Source: Planctomycetota bacterium (GTDB lineage: Bacteria; Planctomycetota; Planctomycetia; Isosphaerales; Isosphaeraceae). Taken from it: DNA of 64,000 bases. Under the pieces are notes generated by a model, which searched no databases, was not told where the DNA came from, and worked only from the letters and a program-made list of their open reading frames with translations. Both the position numbers and the translations under genes were made by a program. Each line of letters begins with the position of its first letter. Position 1 is the first letter of the stretch. Of this stretch, positions 45,753 through 55,679 are shown in pieces. The stretch is from NCBI GenBank assembly GCA_028291545.1, contig JAQGHR010000031.1, forward strand, positions 62,001 through 126,000. Direction: 5' to 3'.

Positions 45753-47471
45753 TCAGGCGTCGTCCAGCATGGTCTCGCGGATGACTTCCTCGATCGACGT
45801 CCGTCCCTCGTGGATGGCCTGGAGGCCGGACTCGCGGAGGGTCTGCATGCCGGACTTGCGGCAGGCCTCGCGGAACTCGTCGAGGGAGGCCTCGGCGACG
45901 ACCATCTCGCGGAGCTTCTCGGTCATGATGATCAGCTCAAAGATCCCCTGGCGACCCTTGTAGCCGGTGTTGTTGCACTTCTCGCAGCCTCGGCCGTAGT
46001 AGAATTTCTTCTGCTGGGCCTGTTCGTAGGTGTAGCCCAGTTCCATGGCCACTTCGGCCGTCGGCGTGAACTCCGTCTTGCAGAACTGGCAAATCTTTCG
46101 CACGAGTCGTTGCGCGAGCACAGCCTCAACCGTCGCCGTGATGAGGAACGTGGGCACTCCCATATCGCGGAGACGGGTCACGGCCGAGGGGGCGTCGTTG
46201 GTGTGCAGCGTCGTGAAAACGATGTGGCCGGTCAGGGAGGCCTGGATCGCGATCTCGGCCGTCTCCAGGTCGCGGGTCTCCCCCACCAAAATCTTGTCCG
46301 GGTCTTGCCGCAAGATGGCCCGCAAGCAAAGGGCGAAGGTCACGCCGATGTCGGGGTTGACCGGGATCTGGACCAGCCCCTCGATCTCGTACTCGACCGG
46401 CTCCTCGGTGGTGATGATCTTGTCGGCGATGACGTTGAGCTGGTTGAGCGTCGCGTAGAGCGTGGTCGTCTTGCCCGACGAGGTCGGCCCGGTCACCAGG
46501 ATGATGCCGTTGGGCTTGTGGATGATCGACCGCCAGGGGGTCAGCACGTTGTCGGGCATGCCGATCTTGTTCAGGTCAAGGTTCACCACGGTGCGGTCGA
46601 GAATTCGCAGCACGACGCTCTCGCCGAACAGGGTCGGCAGCGTCGAGACCCGGATGTCCACCGAGTTGCCGCCGATGCCGAGCTGGATGCGGCCGTCCTG
46701 GGGCAGCCGGCGCTCGGCGATGTCCAGGTTTGACATGACCTTGATGCGGCTGGCGATCGCCGGGGCCAGGTGGCGGGGCGGCGGGACGAGCTCATAGAGC
46801 ACGCCGTCGACGCGATACCGCATCTTGTACTCGTCCTCGAACGGCTCGAAGTGGATGTCCGAGGCCTTATCCTTGATCGCCAGCAGGAGCACCATGTTCA
46901 GGAGCTTCCGCACCGGCGCGGCCTCGGCCATTTCCTCGATGGCTTCCAGGTCGATCGTATTCTCGTTGCGGCCGGCGAAGGCCTGGAGCCCCTTGTCCTT
47001 GACGATCTCGTCCACCACGCTCTGAATCGATTCCGCCTTGCCCGCGTAGGTCGATTCGATCTTCGCCAGGACGTCCTTCTCGGGCGCGATCACACCCTTG
47101 ACTTCGACCCCCAGGAACGACCGCAGGCTGTCCAGCGTCGCCGGGTTCTGGGGCTCGGCCATGGCCACTGTGACCGACTTGTCCTTCTTGCCGATCGCGA
47201 CGGGCACCACCTTGAAGGCCTGCGCCATCGTCTCGTTTACTGCGTCGATGACGTCGGCCGAGATCGTGAGCTCGTTGAGCTTGATCACCTTCATGCCGAG
47301 CTGCTCACCCAGCGCCTTCAGCACCTGATCCTCGTTCACCCGCCCGAGCCGGACGGCAACCTTGCCGATGAGCTCGCCGCTGGACTTCTTCTGCTCTTCC
47401 AGGACGGCCCAAAGCCCGTCCTCGTCGAGGTATCCCATGTCCACCAGGATGGTTCCGAGCCGGCGCGCCAT
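45753..47471 (-). CDS. PilB/GspE assembly ATPase (first copy)
   Basis: The protein has 572 residues from MARRLGTILVDMGYLDEDGL; an in-frame codon 27 residues upstream is rejected. The N-terminal MshEN domain spans residues 1-150. Walker A is GPTSSGKTTTLYA near residue 330, followed by the Asp box around TTEEPVEYEIEGL, Walker B (ILVGETRDLETAEIA) and the His box (GHIVFTTLHTNDA). Four Cys in CQFC and CEKC form the zinc site typical of GspE/PilB. It powers pilus or pseudopilus extension. Of the two PilB copies this one adjoins pilC, so is the likely cognate ATPase. Confidence 0.95.
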   Translation of the reverse strand: MARRLGTILVDMGYLDEDGLWAVLEEQKKSSGELIGKVAVRLGRVNEDQVLKALGEQLGMKVIKLNELTISADVIDAVNETMAQAFKVVPVAIGKKDKSVTVAMAEPQNPATLDSLRSFLGVEVKGVIAPEKDVLAKIESTYAGKAESIQSVVDEIVKDKGLQAFAGRNENTIDLEAIEEMAEAAPVRKLLNMVLLLAIKDKASDIHFEPFEDEYKMRYRVDGVLYELVPPPRHLAPAIASRIKVMSNLDIAERRLPQDGRIQLGIGGNSVDIRVSTLPTLFGESVVLRILDRTVVNLDLNKIGMPDNVLTPWRSIIHKPNGIILVTGPTSSGKTTTLYATLNQLNVIADKIITTEEPVEYEIEGLVQIPVNPDIGVTFALCLRAILRQDPDKILVGETRDLETAEIAIQASLTGHIVFTTLHTNDAPSAVTRLRDMGVPTFLITATVEAVLAQRLVRKICQFCKTEFTPTAEVAMELGYTYEQAQQKKFYYGRGCEKCNNTGYKGRQGIFELIIMTEKLREMVVAEASLDEFREACRKSGMQTLRESGLQAIHEGRTSIEEVIRETMLDDA

Positions 47472-47618
47472 GATTCGGGGACCCTTTTCCGTCGTGAGCT
47501 CTGGGAGCAAGATTACTTGAACAGGACGGGTGGACGTGCCCAGGGATCGCAAGTTGAAACGATAACGCTGCCGATACTTTACGGAATGACCGGGCCGCCG
47601 TGACGCGCGAACGGACGT

Positions 47619-48728
47619 TTATTCTTCATCTTCATCCTCATCCTTGTCGTCGAAGATCCCCTTCTTGGCCAACTCGATCCGTTCCTTCAGTTCGTTGACC
47701 TTTCGGGCCTTGTAGAGGACTTCTTCCTCTTCCACCAGGCCCTGCCGCCAGAGGTTGAACAGCGAGTCATCCAGCAGGATCATCCCGTGCTTGCGCCCGG
47801 TCTGAATCGACGAGTCAATCCGGTATGTCTTGTTCTCGCGGATCAGGTTGGAGATGGCCGGGGTGACGACGAGCATCTCGTACGCCGCCACCAACCCCTT
47901 CGGCTTTCGGGGCACCAGCGCCTGGGCGAGGATGCCGATGATGGCGACCGAGAGCTGGGTGCGGATCTGGTCCTGTTGCTCCTGCGGGAACACGTCGATG
48001 ATGCGGTTGACCGTACCCTCGGCCGAGTTCGTGTGCAGGGTGCCGAACACGATGTGCCCGGTCTCGGCCGCCGTGATCGCGGCCTGAATTGTTGCCAGGT
48101 CTCGCATCTCACCGACGAGGATGATGTCGGGGTCCATCCGCAAGGCGCGCCGGATCGCCTCGGGGAAATCGGGAACGTCGATCCCGATCTCGCGCTGATT
48201 GACCAGCGACTTCTTGTGTTTGTGAAAGTATTCGATCGGGTCTTCGATGGTGATGATGTGGCGGTCCATGTTGTCGTTGATCCAGTTGATCATCGACGCC
48301 AAAGACGTGGTCTTGCCCGAGCCGGTCGGGCCGGTCACGAGGATCAGTCCCCGAGGGCGCGTGATCAATTGTTCGACGACGGCCGGCAGACCGAGCTGTT
48401 CGAAGGTGAGGAACTCGTTGGGAATCCGCCGCAAGACCAGGCCGATGTTCCCGCGCTGCTTGTAGATGGCCACGCGGAATCGAGCCATGTCGCCGAACGC
48501 GAACCCGAAGTCGCACCCACCGACTTCCTGAAGCTCTTGCTGGCATCGTTCGGGAGTGATGCTCTTCATGAGCGCCGACGTATCCGCCGGCTCGAGGATC
48601 TTCGTGGCGAGCGGTCGCATGTGGCCATGAAGTCGCAGGATCGGCTGGCTCCCCACGGTGAGGTGGAGATCGCTGGCCTTCTGAGTCACCGTGGTCTGCA
48701 ACAGCTTGTCGATCAGCAGCGTGCCCAT
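47619..48728 (-). CDS. pilT: PilT retraction ATPase
   Basis: The protein has 369 residues. ASDLHLTVGSQPILRLHG is the PilT N-terminus. Walker A is GPTGSGKTTSLASM near residue 135. IITIEDPIEYFHKHKKSLVN, Walker B (DPDIILVGEMRDLATIQAA) and GHIVFGTLHTNSAEGTVNR follow. There is no zinc Cys cluster, as expected for PilT. The C-terminus is very acidic (FDDKDEDEDEE), which is unusual. PilT drives depolymerisation, so a retracting pilus rather than a pure secretion pseudopilus is suggested. Confidence 0.94.
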   Translation of the reverse strand: MGTLLIDKLLQTTVTQKASDLHLTVGSQPILRLHGHMRPLATKILEPADTSALMKSITPERCQQELQEVGGCDFGFAFGDMARFRVAIYKQRGNIGLVLRRIPNEFLTFEQLGLPAVVEQLITRPRGLILVTGPTGSGKTTSLASMINWINDNMDRHIITIEDPIEYFHKHKKSLVNQREIGIDVPDFPEAIRRALRMDPDIILVGEMRDLATIQAAITAAETGHIVFGTLHTNSAEGTVNRIIDVFPQEQQDQIRTQLSVAIIGILAQALVPRKPKGLVAAYEMLVVTPAISNLIRENKTYRIDSSIQTGRKHGMILLDDSLFNLWRQGLVEEEEVLYKARKVNELKERIELAKKGIFDDKDEDEDEE

Positions 48729-49059
48729 GAATCTCCCAATCCCCCGCGAGGGCCCCGTGGTGTACCCCTACTGGTCAACCGACCAGGAGGGTTGACTTCG
48801 TCCCGAGAACCAGGTGTCTAGCTTATCGAAGCGGGGGAGATTTGAGTTAGGACGAGTGGTGTCAGGGCTCGTCCTCGGTCGGATTATTCGGACTTCAACC
48901 GTAAGATCAAGCGTGCAATGCCCGGATTCGCACTCAATTTCCCCCTGCAACCCCCGAATCCGGCCCGTGACCTTCCGTACCTCACCATCGCACCATCGTG
49001 AAAGAGCGGACGGCGCTCTGCATGGTCTTGCAGCCGGCCCGCCACCCGGAAAGTTAGCT
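48729..49059. other. 331-base intergenic region upstream of pilT
   Basis: There is no convincing gene. A short inverted repeat, CTGGTC-AACC-GACCAG at 48771-48786, lies 43 bases before the pilT start and could be an operator or part of the leader. Confidence 0.4.
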
Positions 49060-50787
49060 CTAACCGGCTCCTGCCAGCGAGTCCTGGTGCGTGATCCGCA
49101 AGACTTCATCCATGGAGGTGAGGCCCTTCATGGCCTTGATCATTCCATCTTCGAACAGCGTGCGCATCCCCTGTTTCCGAGCGGCTTTACGAATCACCTG
49201 CGTCGGTTCACCCTTGAACGTCATCTCGCGGATCGTGTTGGTCATCGCCATCAGTTCGTAGATACCCATGCGGCCCCGGTAGCCCGTCTTTCCGCAGTAG
49301 GAACAGCCCTTGCCTTTCATGAAGTTGGCCTTCTTCGCGAGTTCGGGACGGAGGCCCAAGGACTGAAGGGTGTGAGCCGGGGGTTCGTACCTCTGGCGGC
49401 ATTTTGGACAAATCTTTCGAACCAGCCGTTGTGCCATGATTCCCATGACTGAGGAAGCAACCAGGAAGGGCTGCACGCCGATATCGACCAGTCTCGTTAC
49501 AGCGCTGGGCGCATCGTTCGTATGCAACGTACTGAAAACCAAGTGTCCTGTCAGGGAGGCCTGAATAGCGGTGTTGGCGGTCTCTTCATCGCGGATTTCG
49601 CCCACGAGGAGGATGTTGGGATTTTGGCGGAGCATAGCTCGAATGATCCGCGCGAACGTCATGCCAATCTTGGCGCGAACCTCGCACTGGTTGACACCGG
49701 GGAGGTAGTATTCCACCGGGTCCTCGGCGGTAATGATCTTGACGTCCGGCCGGTTCAATTCGTTGAGAGCGGCGTAAAGGGTGGTCGTCTTTCCCGATCC
49801 CGTCGGCCCCGTCACCAACAAAATCCCATTGGGCCGTTTGATCAGCTGGGAGAATTTTTTCCAGTCCTCGTCACCGAATCCGAGGTCGCGGAGCCCCACC
49901 TTGATATTCTCGCGGTCAAGGATCCGCATCACGACAGACTGGCCGTGGATGGTTGGGATGATGGAGACGCGGAGATCGATGTCCTTGCCAGCGACATGGA
50001 TCTTGATCCGTCCGTCCTGTGGCCGTCGCTTCTCGGCGATATCGATCTGGCCCATGATTTTGAGACGGGAGACGATGGAGCCGAGGAGACGACGCGGCGG
50101 CGAATCGCGCTCCATGCAAACGCCGTCGATCCGGTAGCGGATTCGAACTCGGTCGGCGAAGGGCTCGATGTGAATATCGGAGGCCCGCATCGCGACCGCC
50201 TCTTGGATGATGAGATGCACGAGGCGAATGACCGGCGCGTCACCTTCCTCCAGTGCATTGTTACCGCCGCCGGTACGGCCACCTCCGCCGTCTTCAGCGA
50301 AGTCGATGGCCGTGTCGGTGAACTCCTGAAGCATGGAGTCGACCGACTCGGTTTCCTGCGTGGACGACCCGTAGTAGCGGTTGATCGCTTCGACGATCGC
50401 TTCCTTCGGGGCAAGGGCGATGGAGATCTCTCGGTTCAGGACGAACCGGAGCTTATCAATCGTCTCGAAGTTCATCGGGTCATGCATGATGACCTTGATC
50501 GCCCCGCCCTCTTGGGCCATCGGCATCACGATGTTTTCGCGGGCGAGCGATTCCGGGATGAGCTCCACGACGCCCGCGGGAATTTCGACCTCGTTGAGGT
50601 CGACGTAATCCATGCCGTGCTGCTCGGCCTTGGCCTGGATGACCTGTTCCGGGGTGCCATATCCCAGCTTGACGAGTGCATCCTCGACGGAAACCCCTTT
50701 CATCCCTTGGGCTTCCTTGAGCTGGTCGGGCCCGATGAGCCCGCGCCGAATCATGATATCAGTCCACTCGCGGCTCTGCTTGGCCAT
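49060..50787 (-). CDS. PilB/GspE assembly ATPase (second copy)
   Basis: The protein has 575 residues. The N-terminal MshEN-like domain (SVEDALVKLGYGTPEQVIQA) is followed by a linker with GGGGRTGGGNN. The ATPase core has GPTGSGKTTTLYAALNELN (Walker A, near 332), AEDPVEYYLPGVNQC (Asp box) and NILLVGEIRDEETANTA (Walker B). GHLVFSTLHTNDAPSA is the His box, and the zinc site is CPKC plus CSYC. It differs from the copy at 45753-47471 over much of its length. It may serve a separate filament or act at another stage. It stands first in the locus. Confidence 0.95.
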   Translation of the reverse strand: MAKQSREWTDIMIRRGLIGPDQLKEAQGMKGVSVEDALVKLGYGTPEQVIQAKAEQHGMDYVDLNEVEIPAGVVELIPESLARENIVMPMAQEGGAIKVIMHDPMNFETIDKLRFVLNREISIALAPKEAIVEAINRYYGSSTQETESVDSMLQEFTDTAIDFAEDGGGGRTGGGNNALEEGDAPVIRLVHLIIQEAVAMRASDIHIEPFADRVRIRYRIDGVCMERDSPPRRLLGSIVSRLKIMGQIDIAEKRRPQDGRIKIHVAGKDIDLRVSIIPTIHGQSVVMRILDRENIKVGLRDLGFGDEDWKKFSQLIKRPNGILLVTGPTGSGKTTTLYAALNELNRPDVKIITAEDPVEYYLPGVNQCEVRAKIGMTFARIIRAMLRQNPNILLVGEIRDEETANTAIQASLTGHLVFSTLHTNDAPSAVTRLVDIGVQPFLVASSVMGIMAQRLVRKICPKCRQRYEPPAHTLQSLGLRPELAKKANFMKGKGCSYCGKTGYRGRMGIYELMAMTNTIREMTFKGEPTQVIRKAARKQGMRTLFEDGMIKAMKGLTSMDEVLRITHQDSLAGAG

Positions 50788-51128
50788 GGGTTAAGCTCCA
50801 GCTCTGACGGCACTCGGGGCGAGATGGGAAGCCGAAAACGCGGGCGCGGTGGACGATCCTCAACTCCGGGGACGGAGCGAGACCGTACGTTACGCAAGGC
50901 CGTCACGCGACGAGCCTCGGACCCGGCAATATTCCTGGGTGAAGTCGAGGACGCAGCCGATCCGCGAGCCTCTCAGGTCCAAGGGGCTGATCCTCTGCGA
51001 ACCGAACCGACGATGACGAACGACGATGAGGAGATGACGGAGAAGATAGCATCTAAGCTAGCATAGCTTCATCGTGGGAACAAGAACCCCGGGATTCGGC
51101 GGCCAAGACAGGATGCCGAAAGCACCAC
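50788..51128. other. 341-base intergenic region, no gene recognised
   Basis: This separates the start of the secretion locus from the end of ppdK. I see no reading frame with coding character. It should hold the promoter of the minus-strand PilB gene; no strong consensus was found. Confidence 0.45.
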
Positions 51129-51195
51129 GCCCGAGGAGGGGATGGAATAGAGAGAGGATTTTTCATCCCTTCTCCGCTCCACCCCCTCCTCGGGC
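51129..51195 (-). terminator. large stem-loop downstream of ppdK
   Basis: A perfect 13-bp stem pairs 51129-51141 with 51183-51195 around a 41-base loop. It lies 37 bases after the ppdK stop and no T run follows. It is probably a terminator or 3'-end stabilising structure. Confidence 0.6.
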
Positions 51196-51231
51196 GCCAT
51201 GTATTCGGCGGGTCAATTCACCCGGGGAGGA

Positions 51232-53976
51232 CTATTTATCCCGGCTCGTCGTTTGCCCACCGGCCAGGGCGGCCTGCGCGGCGGCAAGGCGGGCGATGGG
51301 GACGCGGAACGGGGAGCAAGAGACGTAGTCCATGCCCACCCGGTGGCAGAACGCGACGCTGTCGGGATCGCCACCATGCTCGCCGCAGATCCCGACCTTG
51401 AGATGCTCGCCGGTCTTTTCCTTGCGGCTTGCTCGGCCTTTCTGGACGCCCATCTCGATCAACTGGCCGACGCCCGAGGCATCGAGCGTCTGGAACGGGT
51501 CTACGGGCAGGATCTTGGCCTCGATGTAGGTCCCCATGAACGAGGTCACGTCGTCCCGGCTGAATCCGAACGTCATCTGCGTCAGGTCGTTGGTGCCGAA
51601 CGAGAAGAACTCGGCTTCCTCGGCGATCCGGTCGGCCGTCAACGCGGCGCGAGGGACCTCGATCATGGTGCCGATGAGGTAGTCCACCTTGGTTCCGGCC
51701 TTCTCCTGGACCTCGTCGGCCACGGCGATGGCACGCTTCTTGAGGAAGGCCAGTTCCTCGACCGTGCCCACGAGCGGGATCATGATCTCGGGCAAGACGG
51801 CGTGCCCGCGCTTCTTGACTTCGATGGCGGCCTCGATGATCGCCCGGACCTGCATGTCGCCGATCTCGGGGAACTTGATGGCCAACCGGCAGCCTCGGAG
51901 GCCCAGCATCGGGTTGGACTCATGGAGTTCCTCCACCCGCCGCTTCACCTTCTTGGCGTCGATGCCGAGTTGGGCCGCCACTTCCGCCTGCCCCTTATCA
52001 TCGTGCGGCAAGAACTCGTGCAAGGGCGGGTCCAGGAGGCGGATCGTCACGGGGAGACCGGCCATGGCCTCGAAGATGCCGATGAAGTCCTCGCGCTGGT
52101 AGGGCTCAAGCGCGTCAAGGGCCTTCTTGCGCGCCGCCAACGCACGTTCGGCTCGAACCGAGCGTCGCTCCTCCTCGCTGAGTTCCTCGTCCCCGGGCCG
52201 TTCTTCGTTCTCGTCGACCAGGATCATCTTGCGCATGTCGACGATGCGCTGGCCTTCGAAGAACATGTGCTCGGTACGGCAAAGGCCGATCCCTTCGGCG
52301 CCGAATTCGCGGGCCTTGAGAGCATCCTTGGGGGAATCGGCGTTCGTTCGGACCTTCAGGGTGCGGACCTTATCGGCCCAGCGCATGAGGATGGCGAAAT
52401 CCCCCGACATCTCGGCATCGATCGTCGGCACCTGGCCGATCATCACGTCGCCGGTCGTGCCGTTGATCGTGAGGAACTCCCCGGCCTTCACCGGCTTCCC
52501 CGAGATCGTGATCTGCCCTGCCTTCTCATCGATATGGATCGCCGCGCAGCCGACGACGCAGGGCTTGCCCCAGCCTCGGGCGACCACGGCCGCATGGCTG
52601 GCCTTACCGCCGGTGGCGGTGAGGATGCCCTTGGCCAGGTCCATCCCGGTCACGTCCTCCGGGCTGGTTTCCTTCCTCACCAGGAGGATCGGCTCACCCG
52701 GATGATCCTTCGCATGCTGCACGGCCGCGTCGGCCGAGAGGACAACTTTCCCGCTCGCCGCGCCCGGACTGGCGGCGATGCCCCGGGCCACCGGCGTGAT
52801 CTTGGCCTTCGGGTCGAGCTGCGGAAGCAAGAGGTGGTTGAGACTATCGGGATTGACCCGCTTGATGGCCGTGGTCTCGTCGATCAAACCTTCCTTCACC
52901 ATCTCGACGGCGATGCTCACCGCCGCGCTGCCGGTCCGCTTGCCGGAGCGGGTCTGGAGCATGTAGAGGGTGCCCTCTTGGACCGTGAATTCGATATCCT
53001 GCATATCCGTGTAATGGGTTTCCAGCTTCTGGCGGATCCCCATCAACTGCTTGTAAACGACCGGCATGTCCTGATCGAGCCGGGCGATCGGCTCGGGCGT
53101 GCGGATGCCGGCGACGACGTCCTCACCTTGGGCGTTGATGAGATAATCGCCGTAGAAGACGTTCTCGCCGGTATTCGGGTCCCGGGTGAAGGCGACGCCC
53201 GTGCCGGAGGTCCCGCCCATGTTGCCGAAGACCATGGCCTGGACGTTTACGGCCGTCCCCTTGAGGCCCGAGATCCGCTCGATCCGGCGGTACTCGATCG
53301 CCTTCTTGCCGTTCCAGGAGTTGAACACGGCGTTGATGGCCAGCATCAACTGCCGGATCGGATCTTGCGGGAAGTCCTCGCCCACGTGGTGCTTGTAGAC
53401 GGCCTTGTAGCGCTTGACGAGTTCCTTGAGATCGGCGGCCGAGAGCTCGGTGTCGAGCTCGACGCCCTTCTCGGTCTTGAGGCCCGCCATCTCGTGTTCG
53501 AACAACTCATGTTCCACGCCCATCGCCGTGGAGCCGAACATGTCGATCAAGCGGCGGTAGCCGTCGTACGCGAACCGGGTGTTGCCCGTCTTCTTGGCCA
53601 CACCCTCGACCGAGGCATCCGTCAGGCCAAGGTTCAGGATGGTATTCATCATCCCGGGCATCGAGAGCGCCGCCCCCGAGCGGACCGAGACGAGCAGAGG
53701 ATTGACCGGGTCGCCGAACTTTGCCCCGTACAGGTCTTCCATCGTCTTGATGGCGGCCTGGATCTGCGGGACGGAGGCCTCCGGCAGCTTTTTGCCGTTC
53801 TCGTAATATTCGGCGCACACCTCGGTGGTGATCGTGAAACCCGGCGGGACGGGGATTCCGATCACGCTCATCTCGGCGAGGTTGGCCCCCTTGCCGCCGA
53901 GCAGGCTCTTCATGTCGGCCTTGCCGTCGGCCTTGCCGCCACCGAACGAGTAAACGTACTTGGGCTGATCGGACAT
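51232..53976 (-). CDS. ppdK: pyruvate, phosphate dikinase
   Basis: The protein has 914 residues from MSDQPKYVYSFGGG; an in-frame codon 23 residues upstream is rejected because the family start is here. KSLLGGKGANLAEMSVIGIP is the nucleotide-binding start. TATGGKASHAAVVARGWGKP holds the phosphorylated His near residue 457. FGAEGIGLCRTEHMF, LRGCRLAIKFPEI and FFSFGTNDLTQMTFGFSRDD are PEP/pyruvate domain motifs, and VGICGEHGGDP is close to the C-terminus. It interconverts pyruvate, ATP and phosphate with PEP, AMP and pyrophosphate. The full length indicates an active enzyme. Confidence 0.97.
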   Translation of the reverse strand: MSDQPKYVYSFGGGKADGKADMKSLLGGKGANLAEMSVIGIPVPPGFTITTEVCAEYYENGKKLPEASVPQIQAAIKTMEDLYGAKFGDPVNPLLVSVRSGAALSMPGMMNTILNLGLTDASVEGVAKKTGNTRFAYDGYRRLIDMFGSTAMGVEHELFEHEMAGLKTEKGVELDTELSAADLKELVKRYKAVYKHHVGEDFPQDPIRQLMLAINAVFNSWNGKKAIEYRRIERISGLKGTAVNVQAMVFGNMGGTSGTGVAFTRDPNTGENVFYGDYLINAQGEDVVAGIRTPEPIARLDQDMPVVYKQLMGIRQKLETHYTDMQDIEFTVQEGTLYMLQTRSGKRTGSAAVSIAVEMVKEGLIDETTAIKRVNPDSLNHLLLPQLDPKAKITPVARGIAASPGAASGKVVLSADAAVQHAKDHPGEPILLVRKETSPEDVTGMDLAKGILTATGGKASHAAVVARGWGKPCVVGCAAIHIDEKAGQITISGKPVKAGEFLTINGTTGDVMIGQVPTIDAEMSGDFAILMRWADKVRTLKVRTNADSPKDALKAREFGAEGIGLCRTEHMFFEGQRIVDMRKMILVDENEERPGDEELSEEERRSVRAERALAARKKALDALEPYQREDFIGIFEAMAGLPVTIRLLDPPLHEFLPHDDKGQAEVAAQLGIDAKKVKRRVEELHESNPMLGLRGCRLAIKFPEIGDMQVRAIIEAAIEVKKRGHAVLPEIMIPLVGTVEELAFLKKRAIAVADEVQEKAGTKVDYLIGTMIEVPRAALTADRIAEEAEFFSFGTNDLTQMTFGFSRDDVTSFMGTYIEAKILPVDPFQTLDASGVGQLIEMGVQKGRASRKEKTGEHLKVGICGEHGGDPDSVAFCHRVGMDYVSCSPFRVPIARLAAAQAALAGGQTTSRDK

Positions 53977-54729
53977 TCTCAGGCTAGCTCCGTGATGGGG
54001 CAATCGCGCGTTCGGGCGCTCCTGTCGCAAATCGTGAAGCCTCAAAATGTAATGACCGTTTGTCCCGGCGTCAAGTCGCTACCGGGCATCGTCGGAGGAT
54101 TCAGGGCGCGATCTCTCGTGGCGCGTGCAGTCGGTTCGCAGGCTTCGTGATCGACCGAAACCGGTCTGCGGACGGCCCCGGTAAGCCTCGACAAACGGAG
54201 GTCCATATCCGCGCCAGCGAGATCAGGGCGACGTGGCGTTGACACCGGCGAGAGGACGACGCGGTGCATTACACCGGTCGTCGGAATACCGTCCAGAGAG
54301 GCAGTCACGGTGACCGGAAAGACCCTGATGTCTCAACTGCCAAAGGTCTTCGGGCGAATGGTCGCGGGCGAAGGGGCGACGCCTCCGGGCTTCCGTCCGC
54401 CGCTGCTGTCCTGAGCGAGGCCCATCCGTGACTTGACATCATCGGAGGCAAGACGATCCGACCTGGACGGCTTCTCGGGTTTGGCACCCTCGCGCAGACG
54501 AGCGATCGCCTCGGCCGTTTCGTCCTTTTTCAGTTCTTGTCGTTGGCTAGGTGGCTTGCGTTTCGAAATGGCAGGAGACTCCCGTCTGGTTGTGAATGAG
54601 TGATGGCTCAAGTATGGCAAGGCGAAGACTCCGCGGCAACGCCAGTCCTTAACACTGCGATGGTCGCGCCGCCCGGACCTGGAGGGTGAGACGCCCAACA
54701 CCAGGAACCATGGGACCTTCAAGACAACG
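53977..54729. other. intergenic region with only a doubtful small reading frame
   Basis: This is 753 bases long. A minus-strand frame at 54333-54722 encodes up to 129 residues with a charged stretch (RQELKKDETAEAIARLREG). Its N-terminal half lacks coding character and no ribosome binding site fits, so I do not call it a gene. The ppdK promoter must lie near 53980-54060. Confidence 0.4.
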
Positions 54730-54765
54730 GCCTCGCCCTGCCGCGAAAGAGCGGCAGGGCGAGGC
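54730..54765 (-). terminator. 15-bp hairpin downstream of the ice-binding-like gene
   Basis: A perfect stem pairs 54730-54744 with 54751-54765 around the loop GAAAGA. It lies 28 bases after the stop at 54794. The following minus-strand bases are only moderately T-rich. Confidence 0.75.
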
Positions 54766-54793
54766 TCGGGTCGAACTCAAGGGGGACGGGGCG

Positions 54794-55561
54794 TCAAGTC
54801 TTGGCGGTTTTGCCGCGACACAGGCCATAGCCCAACAGTCCGAGGCCGCCGAGTCCGAAAGAGATCAGCGCCGAGGGCTCGGGGACCGGGCGCAGGAAGA
54901 TGTGGTTGGAATCGAGCGTCACGGCCCCGTTGAGGGCGATGACCCGCCCGTTCACGTTCGCGCCGGTGGTGAGGGTGTCGCTCTCGGAGGCAATGATGGT
55001 CCCGACGAATTCGGTGGCCACGCCGAGGGTGGCCGAGCTTCCAACCTGGAAATAGACGTTACTGACATCGGTGCCGTTGATCATGAGGATGGACGAGGCC
55101 GAGGCGGTCGTGAGCGTGCTCCCGATCTGAAAGACGAACAGCGGGCTGGCCTGGCCCTGAGCGTCAAGGGTGAGCGTCCCCGTCAACTGGGCCGACGAAT
55201 TGAAATGATAGACGCCCGGGGTCAGCGTGAGCCCGCCGAGGTTCTGGCCCGTCAGTCCCACGGCGCCGGTCAGATTTGCCAACACGACGTAGGCTGCCGA
55301 GGCATCAGCATTCGCCAGGATGGCGGCCGCATCGTTCGCGTGAATCGTCCCCGTCACGGTGCCCGGAGGGAACCCCGTAATTGAGGTCCCCTGGCTCACG
55401 CCGAGGTCTCCCTCGAGGATGCTCGGGCCGGTGTTTGTCACCGTCGAACCGCCGAGAACCGCGTAACTCCCCGCCGACCCTAGATAGTCGGCACGGGACT
55501 CACTCTGAACACCGACGCAGGCCACGATGGCCGCGATTATCAAGGCGGTTCGCTTCATCAT
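54794..55561 (-). CDS. DUF3494 ice-binding-like protein with PEP-CTERM anchor
   Basis: The protein has 255 residues. AGGAG just upstream supports the first of two adjacent ATG codons. The signal peptide is RTALIIAAIVACVGVQS. LGSAGSYAVLGGSTVTNTG and ILEGDLGVSQGTSITGFPPG start the DUF3494 beta-solenoid. LTPGVYHFNSSAQLTGTLTL, FVFQIGSTLTTASASSILM and VGTIIASESDTLTTGANVNG continue it. The C-terminal VPEPSALISFGLGGLGLLGY plus a basic tail is a PEP-CTERM sorting signal. The family includes antifreeze proteins and also cell-surface adhesins; for a non-polar planctomycete the latter is as likely. Confidence 0.9.
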   Translation of the reverse strand: MMKRTALIIAAIVACVGVQSESRADYLGSAGSYAVLGGSTVTNTGPSILEGDLGVSQGTSITGFPPGTVTGTIHANDAAAILANADASAAYVVLANLTGAVGLTGQNLGGLTLTPGVYHFNSSAQLTGTLTLDAQGQASPLFVFQIGSTLTTASASSILMINGTDVSNVYFQVGSSATLGVATEFVGTIIASESDTLTTGANVNGRVIALNGAVTLDSNHIFLRPVPEPSALISFGLGGLGLLGYGLCRGKTAKT

Positions 55562-55679
55562 CGCCACTCCTTCAAGACGAGTTGCCGCCCCTGGATGTCC
55601 ATCGCATGTCCGCATCCTCCAGGGTCGGGCCGAGATCAGCCCAACTGGGCTCCGCGACCAGTGGCCAACTCGTGCTTTA

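Noticed and set aside
51199-54150. 983-codon plus-strand open frame
   Set aside because: It is an exact shadow of ppdK on the other strand, with no recognisable motif.
54333-54722. 129-codon minus-strand frame
   Set aside because: The N-terminal half has no coding character and no ribosome binding site; only the charged C-terminal part looks protein-like.
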